Source: Microcebus murinus
Lineage: Eukaryota; Chordata; Mammalia; Primates; Cheirogaleidae
Length of the DNA stretch: 64,000 bases
Direction of reading: 5' to 3'
Assembly: GCF_040939455.1 (NCBI RefSeq)
Contig: NC_134119.1
Coordinates: 2,492,501 to 2,556,500 of the forward strand
Within the stretch, counting starts at the first letter, position 1. Each line of letters begins with the position of its first letter. The notes under the pieces are model-generated. The model did not search any database. It saw only the letters and a list, made by a program, of their open reading frames with translations, and was not told where the DNA came from. The translations under genes and the position numbers were made by a program. Below are positions 45,490 through 56,319 of this stretch, piece after piece.

Positions 45490-46125
45490 GATGAGAATTG
45501 TCCCCAGATAAATGCAGATTTGATGCAATCCCAAACAAACTCTCAGAAGTTAACAGAGCTTGACAGCGGATTCTAAAAATCATGTAATGGAGCGAAGAGC
45601 CAGGGATGGATAACACAACGTGAGAAAGCAAGCCGGGTTACCCTCCGCAGAAATCACATCAGCGGTGGGAGATTTGTGTGAGGGAGAAGTGGCATCTTAA
45701 ATCAATGGGGAAGGATGGACTTGCTAATAAGCGGTGCAGAGACAATTGGCTAGACATATGGAAAGAGATATATTTAGATCCCTACATAACACCACACGCA
45801 AGAATATATTCCAGATGGATTAAAGGCCTACATGTGAAAGGCAACTGTTTAAAAAGAAAATATAGGATAATATCTTCATCTCACTGGGATAGTAAAGAAT
45901 TTCCCAAGCAAAAAAAAAAAAAAAAAAAAAAGTGATACATTTGAGCACAACAAAATTTCAAATATTTGAGTGATGAATGTCAACTTCACAGATCAGGAGA
46001 AAGTATTTGTAATATGCACCAGGGATAAAGTTTGCTATCTGGAATAGTCAGAATAAAAAAATAATTTTGGAAATGATAAGGGGGATAAAACCAGCAAAAA
46101 TATTTTAACAAGAAATCTGCAGGGG
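45490..46125 (+). mobile_element. L1M ORF2 fragment, part B (sense)
   Basis: AAATGCAGATTTGATGCAAT near 45510 directly follows, in L1 order, the point where part A ends. Later landmarks are TATATTCCAGATGGATTAAA near 45805 and CAAAATTTCAAATATTTGAG near 45952. An A run of about 22 bases at 45910-45931 interrupts the text. Confidence 0.7.
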
Positions 46126-46267
46126 AAGAAACCTAAATGTGCAATGAACATCTGATAGGAAAAGGCCTGGCCTGGTGAGTCAGCAGGGGGACGGACGCCA
46201 CACAAAACATCAGCGCAGCACGTCCCACCAGACGGGCGAAGGGAGTAAGGACGCTGCCAGCCGCGCT

Positions 46268-46765
46268 AGTTCCCTGTCGTTGCGGTAACAGGTTGCCATA
46301 CTTTCGCAGCTTAAAACAGAGCACATTTATTCCCTTACAGTTCTGGAGCCCAGGAGTCGGAAATCAGTTCCGCTGGGCTGAAGTTAAGGTGTTGCAGAGC
46401 TGGTTCATTCCTTCCCGGGGCTGGAAGGCAGATTTCTGGTTCTTGCTGTTGCTGGCAACTCGAGCTGCCTTTCTTACACTGCTTGGCTCCAGGCCCTTCC
46501 CGCACCTTCCAAGCCAGCAGTGAGGCGTCTCCACCTCTCTCTTAGCTCCCATGGCTGTGTCGCCTCTTGTGCGTCTGATCTCCTGCCTCTCTCCTCCAAG
46601 GACCCCTGAGATTCCATCAGACCCCTCTGGATAACCCAGATACTCCCTCCAACTCAGGATCCGTAACTGCCACATCTGTAAGGTCCCTTTGCCATAGAAG
46701 CTGGGGTTCGGAAGTTCCAGGGCTTAGGAATCGGATGTCTTGCCAGGCATTGTCCCACCAACCAC
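46268..46765 (-). mobile_element. MLT1-like solo LTR (antisense)
   Basis: GCTAGTTCCCTGTCGTTGCG at the start, TTACAGTTCTGGAGCCCAGG near 46336, ATCCGTAACTGCCACATCTG near 46660, AAGGTCCCTTTGCCATAGAA near 46680 and TTCCAGGGCTTAGGAATCGG near 46716 give an almost complete reversed MaLR LTR. Confidence 0.8.
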
Positions 46766-47316
46766 ACAAGCTCTGCCGACAACGTGGGAGGCAATGCAGT
46801 CTCTGCTGAGAATCGTTTGTCAGCACCCCATGGCACTGCCAGCGTGCAGCCCCTGTCACCCACAATGCCAATTCTAGCTGTCTGCCTTAGAGATGCTCTC
46901 ACGTCGACACACACAGGGATATTTCTGGAGGGACCATTTGAAGAAGCAAAAAAGGGAAAGAAAGAAATTGGCTTTCAGGAAAGGCATGTATGAACAAACA
47001 GTGGGTTTATTTACAGTAGGATGCTGAGCGGGAATGAAAATACATGGTATCAACAAGTATCAATAATATGTATCAGACATTGAGCACAAAACAGCGTCTT
47101 GCAAAAAAAAATATGATTGTATCTAGGTAATAATACAAAAATATGATTGTATCTAGGTAATAATAATACAAACCAGCTGCTGTTAACGTGTGCGTCTGTG
47201 TGTATGTGTGCTGTCAGCCTGTTAACCCAGGAATGACGAGCGAGGCCATCAGAAGAGTGGTTATTCCCACAGGCAGAGCCGGGGAAAGGAGTCAGACACT
47301 GGCTCTCTATCCTGGT
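46766..47316. other. Unassigned, with a 30-bp tandem duplication
   Basis: The block AAAAATATGATTGTATCTAG with following GTAATAATAC occurs twice, 30 bases apart (about 47106-47167). The surroundings (AAGTATCAATAATATGTATC) may be a decayed L1 3' piece. No gene seen. Confidence 0.45.
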
Positions 47317-47347
47317 TTTTTTTTTTTTTTTTTTTTTGGTTTTTTTT
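47317..47347. repeat. Poly-T tract
   Basis: T runs of about 22 and 8 bases separated by GG (47317-47347). A retroposon tail is possible, but no body is recognised. Confidence 0.85.
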
Positions 47348-48600
47348 GAAATGGTAAAATAACAGCATTTATCTCTTTTAATCTTGGTGACATAGATCTC
47401 TATCATACTGCTTTCTGAACTTTTTTCAAATGGCTCATAAATTTAAAAAATACAAAAATAAAACAAGAGTGACGGCAGATGCCTTATTGAAAAGTATCTC
47501 TCCATCCCACTGCATCAACTAAAGGTTCATCTGCGTTAACAATTGATGCTTTTCAGACACACCGGGGTGGTCTCCTGGGACGCGGCCTGGCACCCACTCC
47601 CTTTCCTCTAATTACAGCACCAACTTCCCCTCTGGAAAATGAGTCCCTCCTTGCCTGTCCTGGCCTAGTTCTGGGTCCCGCAACCCAGGCGGTGGCTGCC
47701 AGAAAGGTGAATCTAGCTCTGCATGACCCAGCATAAGGACTGGTTAATGCAGGCCTATCCTTTAAGATGCTCCAGGAGTCTGGCCAGAGCTTCCCACCTC
47801 TCGGTGGCCAGAGCAGCTCTGGTCCCAACCAAGCCCCAGTCCTCACCATTCCCTTCTTTCTCTCAGTGTTCCATCACCCTTGGGTGATTCTGTTTTTTGC
47901 TTAGTTTGGCCACAGTCTGACTCTGTTACTTGCAAGCAAAGAGCCCTAATCCCTAGGCACTTGCCCACATCCACCACTGTGTGGGAGGGCTCCGAGTCCT
48001 GTTCCTCGTTCCTGCATCACTCCTGTGTTCAGAGCCCTGACCCACAGCCCCTTTGCTGCACGCTCCCTGTGCTGGACGCGGCTCTTTACCTCTGCTTGTC
48101 TCCTCGGCACCACACCTTGCTCCAGCCCTGCTGTGAGAACAGCGCTCTCTGGCTCTGAGCAGTTTCCTGCAGGTGCAACCTGAACATCCTCAGCTGGGTG
48201 CCCCTCCCTGCTTCGGCTTCATATCTGGACCTCTTGCTTCTTGCCTCAGGGGCTTCAGAACTGTGGGACACCCGCACACACCTGGGGACTCACACAGGTG
48301 TGAACTAGAAATGTGTGTGTGTGGGGGGGGGGGTCAACATCCATGGGCCCACCCTTGGCTGATACGGGTTGGGAGCTGAAGAATAAATGTTTCTCCTGAG
48401 CATGCCGTTGTGAGATGCATTTGATTAAGCTCCAAACACGACTCCCTAAGAGCTAGGAGGGAGCCCCAGGCATGGAAGATGACACATACCCTTGGGGTCC
48501 CTTCCTTTGTCCTTTAGCATGGCTCTCACAGCCGTGCTCCTCCCACACAAGCCATTGTCTCAGCTTCTGCTTTGGGGGGAACTGAGGCTATGGCACTCAC
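47348..48600. other. Unassigned sequence
   Basis: No gene or named repeat. A G run with TG repeats lies at 48314-48333. Confidence 0.4.
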
Positions 48601-48986
48601 TTTCATTTTATTTATTTCTTTGTTTTAGTTTCAGAATATTATGGGGTACAAATGTTTTGGTTACATGGATTGCTTTTGTACTACCTGAGTCAAAGTTATA
48701 AGTGTGCCCATCACCCAGACAGTGTACACTGTACCTGTTAGGTATAATTTCACCCATCCCCCTGCCCCCTCCCATCTGTATGATTTTCGTTGAGTTTTAC
48801 GTCCATCTGTGCATGAGTGCTGATCGGTTAGTTCCACTTTAATGGTGAGGACTTGTGACATTTGTTTTTATATTCTTGTGATACTTCACTTAGGAGGACA
48901 GTATCCAGTTCCATTCAGATTATTGCAAAAAGTATTAATTCATTTTTTATGGCTGAGTAGTACTCCATGGTGTACATATACCACAT
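48601..48986 (-). mobile_element. LINE-1 3' end (antisense part of a 5'-inverted insertion)
   Basis: TTATGGGGTACAAATGTTTT near 48639, AAGTTATAAGTGTGCCCATC near 48694 and GAGTAGTACTCCATGGTGTA near 48955 form an L1 3' UTR and ORF2 end in reverse. The 3' UTR text is, from memory, close to L1 copies of lemurs and galagos rather than to the human-lineage L1PA family. It appears younger than the L1M copies in the window. Confidence 0.7.
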
Positions 48987-49036
48987 AGCTACAAAATCAA
49001 TGCGCACAAATCAGTAACATGCCTATACATCAACAA
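48987..49036 (+). mobile_element. LINE-1 ORF2 piece (sense, inverted 5' part)
   Basis: CTACAAAATCAATGCGCACA with AATCAGTAACATGCCTATAC reads as L1 ORF2 in the sense direction, opposite to the adjoining 3' end. Confidence 0.65.
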
Positions 49037-49228
49037 CATGTGGCCCACTGAGGACATTTATCCGGCCCGCCGGGTGTTTTTGCTGCCACCGCCTGTCCTG
49101 CTTAGCAGCCGGCTCGTCCCGGGCCCACAGTGCGCATGTGTGGAATGTGCACCGCGCTGGCCAACAGCCCTCCAATGGTCTGAGGGATGGTGAACTGGCC
49201 CCCTGCTTAAGAAGTTTGAGGATCCCTG
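49037..49228 (+). mobile_element. hAT-type nonautonomous DNA transposon fragment
   Basis: Starts at ATGTGGCCCACTGAGGACAT, contains a GC-rich centre (GCCGGCTCGTCCCGGGCCCA near 49110) and ends GAAGTTTGAGGATCCCTG, an end typical of a hAT element family known to me from primate and other mammal genomes. The left terminal roughly 30 bases are missing. It sits inside the L1 ORF2 text. Confidence 0.65.
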
Positions 49229-49653
49229 ATGTAAACAAATGGAAAAGCATATCATGCTCATGGATCAGTAAAATCAACATTGTTAAATGTCTATTCTACC
49301 CAAAGTGATTTCCAGATTTCATGCAATCCCCATCAAAATACCCACGTCCTTTTTTGCATATTTAGAAAAAACAACTCTACACTTTGTTTGGAACCAGAAA
49401 AGAGTTGGAACAGCCAAAGCAACCTTAAGCAAAAGGAACAAATCTGGAGGCATCACTCTATCAGACTTCAAGCTATGTGCAAGGCTACAGTAACCAGAAT
49501 AGCATGGTGCTGGCACAAAAATAGAGTCATGGACCAATGGATCAGAATGGAGAACCCAGATATAAAGTCATCCACACATTGCCATCTGATCTTTGACAAA
49601 GTAGACAGCAATATGCACTGGGGAAAAGAATCCCTATTCAGTGAATGGTGCAG
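49229..49653 (+). mobile_element. LINE-1 ORF2 piece (sense), continuation
   Basis: ACAAATGGAAAAGCATATCA, CTATTCTACCCAAAGTGATT, GGAGGCATCACTCTATCAGA and CCCTATTCAGTGAATGGTGC are clear ORF2 text. Frames at 49280-49660 and 49287-49493 are pieces of this ORF2 in two frames, showing at least one frameshift ([20 protein letters not shown] in one). Confidence 0.8.
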
Positions 49654-50939
49654 GATGTGAATTAGGGGTGTGAAAGTGGGCACGTGTGTCCATGTCCGTG
49701 TTCGTGAGAGAGCAGCGGTGTGTGCATGTGTGTGTGTGCCAGGGCGGGGGTGACGTCTGAGGCTCTGGGTCTCGGGACAGGAGGAGGAGTGCAGCAGCTG
49801 ACGAGGTCTTGGGAAGGAGGGTGGTTGGCCACAGGGCATGACCAGGGCTGGGTGCTCCTAGCTGTGGCCTTCCTCCTGTGGTCCCCACGCAATGCCCTGG
49901 GCAGCCCTGCATGTCTGCCTGGGGCTGTCAGAGGGGAGAGCTGGACCCAGAAAGGAGACGAGTCTGAGAACAACCTAACCCCCTCCCCCACCCAGGGCTC
50001 CTCTGGGCCTTCCAGAGCCCACCACATCCACCTATCCCCAGGGACCCCGTGCAAGCCTCAGTCCCTGGACCATCAGAGTGGGAGAGGGACAAGAAGAAGA
50101 CAAGGAGGAGATGGGCGTGTGCCTGCTCCCTGGACCTCAGCCCCTCTCCTCTGGGCGGGCAGAGCACCGTTAGCAGGACTCCCCGTCTCAGAGGCCCCTG
50201 CCATGTCCCTCCCAACTGTCCACGTCTGTGGTTCATCCAAATACCTTCCCCTGTAGGCTGTCAGGCGGTCCTGTGAAATACCAACGTGCATACACCATTA
50301 TGGCTGTGATTTGCTTCTGAGCATGTGGATGTGCACACACGCATCCTCAGAAGTCGCCTCTTCATTAATTGCAGTTGGTAGTTCGTTATTTAGAATAAAT
50401 TGGCTTCCAGTGTATCGGCATGTTTTGGCAGGGGATTTGAAATAGCCGGGGTTGTTTCTGCTGCATGGCATGCACTCGTTAGTCAGAACTCCTTTTAATG
50501 GGTTCTTCAGAAGGGTCTGCGCCATGGACCCGGCTGTAAATACACACGGGCTTCAAGGGAAGCAGGGCTGCCCTGTCCTGAGCATCGGCGGCGGCTGCGG
50601 CGTGGAGGAGAAAGGGTGTGACCGGGGCCGGGTGGCCCCCTGGCTCTTCTCACCCGAGGCTCGTGGAGCACAGGACTTTGCACTAAAGGAAGGGAGCCGC
50701 ACAGGGCAGTGAGATGATAAGATGAGGATCCTTTTCTAAGAGAGTAGCAGGCAGCGCAAACCAACCCCACAAACGTGAATGAGCGTCTCCTTAGTGTCGG
50801 CCCCTGGAAGACAGTGGTTCTCCAGGCTCGCCCTGAGATGCAGACAGGAGTCCGGGATTAACAGAGTCCACTGAGTCCAAGTCTTTCATCCCTCACATGC
50901 CGAGTGTCTATTGTGTCCTGGAGGCTGTGGCGGGTACGG
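49654..50939. other. Unassigned; one regulatory-looking part
   Basis: A short TG run lies at 49715-49738. Segment 50290-50530 (CATTAATTGCAGTTGGTAGT, TTTAGAATAAATTGGC, CTTTTAATGGGTTC) has single-copy texture with TAAT cores. No gene is seen; the 178-codon frame at 49720-50256 has no domain. Confidence 0.35.
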
Positions 50940-51450
50940 GTGCTCTCGGAAACATCTGGTCACCGAGGCGCGGCAGGTGTGAGGGTGGGGACAACGTGAG
51001 ACGTTCTGCTCTCGGGCCCTGGACTCCAGCCCCACTGGACTCCAAGTCCTAGGGAATTATCCCGCTGTCTCCTCCATCCCCACCTGCTATCCCTGGGGCG
51101 GGGCGGGGGCTCTCTTTCCACACCATCCTACGGGGCCTACCGGGCCTTAGGTCTCCGCTTACACCTCTCTTCCTTTGAGAAAATCTAACGTGACTCAACC
51201 ACCTGAGTTTGCCCAGCCTCCCCCAAATGGTCAGCCTCGCCCGTGCGTCTCCTCTGCAGCACCCGTCACCTTGGCAACAGCCGTCCAGCGTCTCCGTGTG
51301 GACGGCCACCTGTGAGCAGGAGGAACTGTGTCCCACTTGCATGTCAGAGTGCCCCACGGCCCCGCCGCCCTGCAGGTGCCTGAAATGCAGGAGGCCCCAA
51401 CAGGTATTGCAACAGGAATGAAGGAAGGAAGGAAGGAAGGTGAGCCTGAA
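50940..51450 (+). mobile_element. Possible L2 fragment ending in GAAG repeats
   Basis: CAGGTGCCTGAAATGCAGGA near 51373 followed by GGAATGAAGGAAGGAAGGAA (51414-51438) and GAACGAACGAAT resembles an L2 3' end with its expanded tail. The upstream part is weak. Confidence 0.4.
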
Positions 51451-52009
51451 CGAACGAATAAAAGCAGGAAGGGTGGTATTGCTCCCTTAAGGTTCCAATG
51501 TCAGTTGCCATTTTTGCTTTGCAAAATATAAAAAATAAAAAGTAGGGCAATGTAAATTAATTATTGAGTTGGCCAGTGCAGCAGAAAATGCCGGCTGGCT
51601 GATTGAGCAGTCTTTCCCACTCCTTCTCTTCCTTGATGCCGTCCGCTGTAAAAACTTGAAGATGAAATATTTATTCTCTCTCCCGCCTACGTCAAGAGCT
51701 GGCCGTGTGCTGGCAAGTGAGAAGTCAGCGTAACTCTGCCACAGGGATTCCAGGGGAGTTTCACCTTTTGTACAAGGCGTAGGTGCCTTGTTGGCGTTGC
51801 CCTCGCTCTGAGTATGATGGGCAGAGTTGTGGCAGCCCCCTTGTGACAACATTCAGCAAATGTGACAGAGTCAGCCCGCAAGGAAGGGTTGGCAGCGCAG
51901 TAAGATCTAATAAACCCAGGTGTTTGATGGCAGCTGTGAGGCAGTGCATTTAAACTAGCGGTCAACCACCTCTTGACAACTTAGGTGAGACGACAAACCC
52001 ACCGGTGTT
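51451..52009. other. Unassigned sequence
   Basis: No gene or named repeat recognised. Confidence 0.4.
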
Positions 52010-52390
52010 GTTTTCAGCCACTATTCCTTGGGATCTCTGTTACCTGCCGCTGAACATGTTTCCCGCCGATGCGATGTTGATAACTGGGGGAGGTCCTTGC
52101 TTTCCACGCTTTAATTCTGAACCACGTCACGGGTTAATTCCATGCCCGGGCACTGGGCAGAGATGGATGACCGTGATGAAACGGAGGAGAACCTAAGCCC
52201 GCTAATCCTTTTGCGCCCTCCTGCAGGCAGAGTGTGTCCCCCACCCGCCCTGGGAAGGTTACGGATGCCGCCGTAATTGCAGTAATTGATGACTCGTCCT
52301 CGGGCTCTGCCGCCGCTCCCGTTAATAACCCTCCTTGGGAAAGATTACAGCTTTTATTAAGCTGTAGCAAAACTCGGACGACCTTGATGA
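52010..52390. promoter_or_regulatory. Candidate conserved noncoding element
   Basis: A non-repeat block with several TAAT cores in GC-rich surroundings: CTTTAATTCTGAACC near 52109, GGGTTAATTCCATG near 52131, CGCTAATCC near 52200, CCGTAATTGCAGTAATTGATG near 52272 (core TGCAGTAATTGATG), CCCGTTAATAACC near 52318 and CTTTTATTAAGC near 52352. The style matches developmental enhancers, but conservation was not tested. Confidence 0.35.
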
Positions 52391-52493
52391 AGCTCCCCTA
52401 GCCAGGGTCCGGGCATCGCGCATGCCCGTGCGTGGGGTGGGGGGCAGCCCCAGCCCGAGAGAGCCACTCCCCCTTTACTGCCAGTGGGCAGCT

Positions 52494-52566
52494 CCCCAGG
52501 GCCACGTGGAGCACCCCCCCACCCCAGGGCCACATGGAGCACCCCCACACACACACCCCAGGGTCC
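52494..52566. repeat. Short 28-bp tandem duplication
   Basis: CCCCAGGGCCACGTGGAGCA and CCCCAGGGCCACATGGAGCA are 28 bases apart, followed by an ACACAC run and a third partial CCCCAGGG. A small VNTR-like seed. Confidence 0.8.
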
Positions 52567-52779
52567 CCAGCCCCGAGTTCTGCACAACCCCAGCTCCCGT
52601 GGGAGGACTCCCGGGTCCCCACGCTCACCGCGGAGCTGCTCAGGGCCCCGTCTGCACAGACGCCAGGCTCTGCCCACTCGTGCAAAGAGATTTGGGTTGA
52701 AAACGCATCCCGTAATTCTCAAGTAAGAATGTTATGCTGGCTCCACGCAAAGCCATGGAACCCACAGTCCTGTTTATTA

Positions 52780-52905
52780 ACCTCCAGTCAGCAAATATTT
52801 GGTGAGCCCGGGGGCACAGACATTGTGCCGGACGCCCTGCACACCGTGGGGAGGAGACCACAGCTCTCGCCCCCACAGAACCACGAGGGGAGACGGACAC
52901 AATCA
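52780..52905 (+). repeat. Ancient interspersed repeat (same class as 8.84 kb)
   Basis: GTCAGCAAATATTTGGTGAG then GACATTGTGCCGGACGCCCT and a GAGACCACAGCTCTCGCCCC block parallels the copy at 8.84 kb. Confidence 0.5.
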
Positions 52906-53089
52906 CTTATCCGCACGCATCCATGTAGAATCACAACAGAAACAAATGCCACCAGGGAGAGACGTTTGAGCGCCGACAGAAAGGGTATATGTTGGTCAGA
53001 AAGGTGGGTGGCAGTTTGTCTGCGGAAGGGATATTGGAGCTGGGGTCTAAATTGAGGTTTCCAGCTGTGATCGTTCTCTGTGCGGGTGA

Positions 53090-53254
53090 GCGCGGGCAGG
53101 GCAGAGTGTTCTGTATGCAGTAGGCGTCAAGCAGCATCTCCGTCCCCCACCCACCAGATGCCAGCAGTAGCCGCTTAGCTTTCACAACTGGAACTGTCTC
53201 CAGATGTTGCCAGGTATCCCCTAGGTGCAAACTCTTGGTGAGAACCTTGGGTCT
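53090..53254 (+). mobile_element. MER5A-like hAT-Charlie element (sense)
   Basis: AAGCAGCATCTCCGTCCCCC, ACCAGATGCCAGCAGTAGCC, CAACTGGAACTGTCTCCAGA, TGTTGCCAGGTATCCCCTAG and TTGGTGAGAACC follow MER5A in the sense direction, with the left end lost. Confidence 0.82.
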
Positions 53255-54474
53255 ACAGGCTGCCGAGTTGCTGACCAGGGAAGTGGGTGCGCAGGTGGGC
53301 AGAGGTCCCAGGTAAAGAGAAGAGCAGGTGCAGACACCCCCAGAGGAGGACCCTGCGAGCTGCTCGGCCACAGCCAGGGACCTCACAAGCGAGGGAGGGC
53401 TTTGGTTTCATCCAGAGGTGATGGGAGGACGTTGGTGAGTCGCGAGCAGCATCCTACGGGATGTTCCAGCCTCGCCTCCCGAGGCCCACGGCTGTGCTCC
53501 TGTGCACACAGCCCAAGAGCGCGATGCCTTCTAACCCCACCCGAGTAAGCATCTCAGCTCCTCCAAGACTCTACCAGGCCCACGGGCCCCAAATCTCCCA
53601 GAGTTCCCCTTTCTGAACACGTGGCCCATCTCACACCCCACTTTCCTGCTTGCCATCAGACACAGCCTCAGAATCAATCCGGGTTGCTCAGACCGACCCA
53701 CCCGCCACCTGCAGCAGAGGCTTCCGTCCTGCCGTCCTGGCCACACGCTCCAGCCCTGAGGTCCTCCCTGGGCCGAAGCCTTGTTTGTGGGTCACGGGCC
53801 TCTTTCCTGGCAAACAGCTTGTGGACGACAGCCGAGAACGAAACTGGATCAGGGAGGGAAGTCGTGGTTCTCCGATGAGATGGATTGTCACGCCCCGGTC
53901 AGTGGCCAGCAAAGCTCCGGGTATTATTATCTGCGAGAGGGGTGACGTCTTTCACAACGACATCCATGGATTGGCCGTGACAACACTGGCGTCACAGTAG
54001 TGGCCGCTGAGCCCAGCGCTACATGGGAACAACGTGAGCACCTTCCCCGTGCGGGGGTGAGGGCGGGGTTAAGGGAAGAAGTGTGGGCATTGCAGGCCAT
54101 GTTTCAGGGTTGCTGCCTGTGCTTTCTAGTGTTGCTGCCTGCGAAGTCCTGTCTTTGCAAACACCTGCTGCTCTCAGCTGCTCTGATGGGATGGAGGAGA
54201 GGCTTGCTTTGCCTAAGATCTTCCCAGCAACAGAAAACAAATCACGTCTCTCCCTATCAGGGTCAGCAGTGAGGCTACAAGGACAAAAGTAAAGCCCTGA
54301 AGGAGAAGCAGAGGTGTAGGCTCTTCTCTGCTTGTGCGTGGGGTGTGAATGTGGGTGGGTGGGGGTATCAGTTTTTTTTTCAGTGTAAATAGCTGCTGCC
54401 TCACCGTCACCATGAGTATTGTGAAGCACCTGTGGTTTCTACCCTCCAAACGCCCCCAGGGACACCTCATTTCT
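53255..54474. other. Unassigned sequence
   Basis: No gene or named repeat recognised; a GGGTGTGAATGTGGGTGGGTG run at 54340-54365 and a T run at 54372-54379 are the only simple-sequence features. Confidence 0.4.
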
Positions 54475-54905
54475 GGCCTTCACAGCCTGTATAATCTCCT
54501 TCCTTCGGCACCAGGGCTGGTCTGTGTGACCACCGGGATGCAGAAGTGTGTTGTGTCACTCCTGAGACCAGGATGCAAAAGACACTGTGGTTTCCAGCTT
54601 GGTCTTTCTTCCTTACTCCTGGGTCACTCCTTCTGGGATGCATGTCCCCAGCAGCCCCGTGGGCAGGAACTGGGTTGGGTGAGGAACCGAAGCCTCCAGC
54701 CGACAGCCTGAGCCCGAGCCTGGAAGCGAACCTCTGTCCCGGCCCCGTCTCCACCCGGCTGCAGCCCTGGCCTGAGTCCGATCTCAGCCTTGTGCCACCC
54801 CTGCACCCGAAACACTGAGGGGCTTTGTGATTCCTGATCCATGAGAACTGCGAGATGACAGACGCTGTCTGAAGCCATTAAATGTTAGGATCATTTGTTA
54901 GACGG
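54475..54905 (+). mobile_element. ERVL-MaLR-like LTR (sense)
   Basis: CACAGCCTGTATAATCTCCT at the start, AGACACTGTGGTTTCCAGCT near 54580, TGAGAACTGCGAGATGACAG near 54842 and TCTGAAGCCATTAAATGTTA near 54869 give the order of a MaLR-type LTR. The 3' end abuts the inverted-repeat arm at 54906. Confidence 0.65.
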
Positions 54906-55046
54906 CACCCCAACAGATCCCAACGTTCAGAGAGGGTGGATGAGCCTCCATCCACCCGGCGAGATTTTGACTTTCTTCTGCTTCTAGAAACAGCGCCCCC
55001 CCCCTTTTTTGGTGGGTTTTACTGTGTTTGGGGTAATTCTTCAAGT
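54906..55046. repeat. Left arm of a 140-bp inverted repeat
   Basis: Starts CACCCCAACAGATCCCAACG and includes GCGAGATTTTGACTTTCTTC and GCTTCTAGAAACAGCGCCCC. Its reverse complement lies at 56981-57120. The first 60 aligned bases differ at 7 positions, the next 30 are identical, and a C/T run length difference follows. No repeat family is recognised. Confidence 0.9.
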
Positions 55047-55858
55047 ACACCGTTGGTGGGAATGTAAAGTGGTGCAGTCATTAAGAAAAACAGTGTGGCG
55101 GGTCCTCAAAAAATTAAAGACAGAACTTCCGTCTAATCCAACAACCCCTCTTCTGCACATAGACCCAAAGGAAATGAGGTGAGCACCTTCTAGAGACGGC
55201 TGTGCTGGTGTTCACCGCGGCATTATTGACGGGGGGCGGGAAACAGGAACAAGCTGAGTGTCTGTCAATGGAGGAAGGGATGAAGAAATTGCGGCGTGTA
55301 CACACACACACACACACACACAGAAATATTATTATTCAGGCTTAGACAAGGAGATTCTGCCATTTGTGACAACATGGGTGAACACGTGGAACATTTTTCT
55401 AAGTGAAGTAAGCCAAGCACAGAATGACAAATACTGCATGGCTTTACTTATGTGTGGAATCTAAAAATAGTCAAACACATAGAAACAGAAAGAAAAGTGG
55501 TGGTTACTGGGGTGGGGGGGGGATGAGGCGATGTAGGTCCAAGGGTACACAGTTGCAATTATGTAGGACGAATAAGTCTAGATAGATAATGCACAGCATG
55601 AGGGCTGTAGTTGATAATATTGTGTTGCATTCTGAAAATTTGCTAAGAAAAGAGATTTTAGGTGCTCTTACCTGCCCCCCTGACACACAAAGGTAACTAT
55701 ATGACATGATAGGCTTGTTAATTTGCTTGGCCGTGGTAATCATTTCACTATATAAATAAGTAAATAGTGAAATATATGTATGCACACGTATACTTACATA
55801 TACACATATCTCAAAACTTCATCTTCTATATATTAAATTTATCTTATTTAAAAAAAAC
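55047..55858 (+). mobile_element. L1MA-like LINE-1 3' end (sense)
   Basis: CACCGTTGGTGGGAATGTAA at the start, CATTATTGACGGGGGGCGGG near 55221, TCTAAGTGAAGTAAGCCAAG near 55398, AGGGCTGTAGTTGATAATAT near 55600 and ATATATTAAATTTATCTTAT near 55824 before an A run. An (AC)n run (55298-55322) has expanded at the usual L1 position before the sense text TATTATTCAGGC. The L1 is 5'-truncated exactly at the inner end of the inverted-repeat arm. Confidence 0.8.
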
Positions 55859-56250
55859 TCCAACGTCTACCACAGAAAACATTTTGTATGGAGCATTCAC
55901 ACACTGAAAAGTAGTTGAAATTAAAACAAAACTTTAAAACAATTTTTCTTGTGCTCCTCATTTCAGTGAACTACCAAAGAGCAGATGTATTAAGTGCAAA
56001 GATCTTGTCCTTTTGTGTAACCTTTCTCCGTTCCCATGGTCTTTAGACCTTTGTGACGAGGAATCTGAGATGGGAATTGATGGGAATTGATTAAAATTCT
56101 TACAAGTTGGACCAGCTTTGTATTTTTATTCCAAAGAGTTAAATAAAGGTCAACTAGATTCCTTCTTTCTTAGAGAAAAATTTGTTCCATTGATTACATG
56201 AAAGATTAACATAAAGAAAAGTATGGAGAATAACATCTATAATTCCACGG

Positions 56251-56280
56251 ACCTAAAATCGCAATTTAGCGATTTTAGGT
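56251..56280. repeat. Perfect 12-bp stem, 6-base loop hairpin
   Basis: ACCTAAAATCGC (56251-56262) pairs exactly with GCGATTTTAGGT (56269-56280); the loop is AATTTA. Confidence 0.95.
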
Positions 56281-56294
56281 AATGGAAAATATTT

Positions 56295-56319
56295 AATGGA
56301 AAATATTACATTTTCCATT
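56295..56319. repeat. Perfect 10-bp stem, 5-base loop hairpin
   Basis: AATGGAAAAT pairs with ATTTTCCATT around loop ATTAC. A direct copy of AATGGAAAATATT also sits just upstream at 56281-56293. Confidence 0.95.

Noticed and set aside
45678..45935. Small basic protein ending in poly-Lys
   Set aside because: It is L1M ORF2-derived text ending in an A run.
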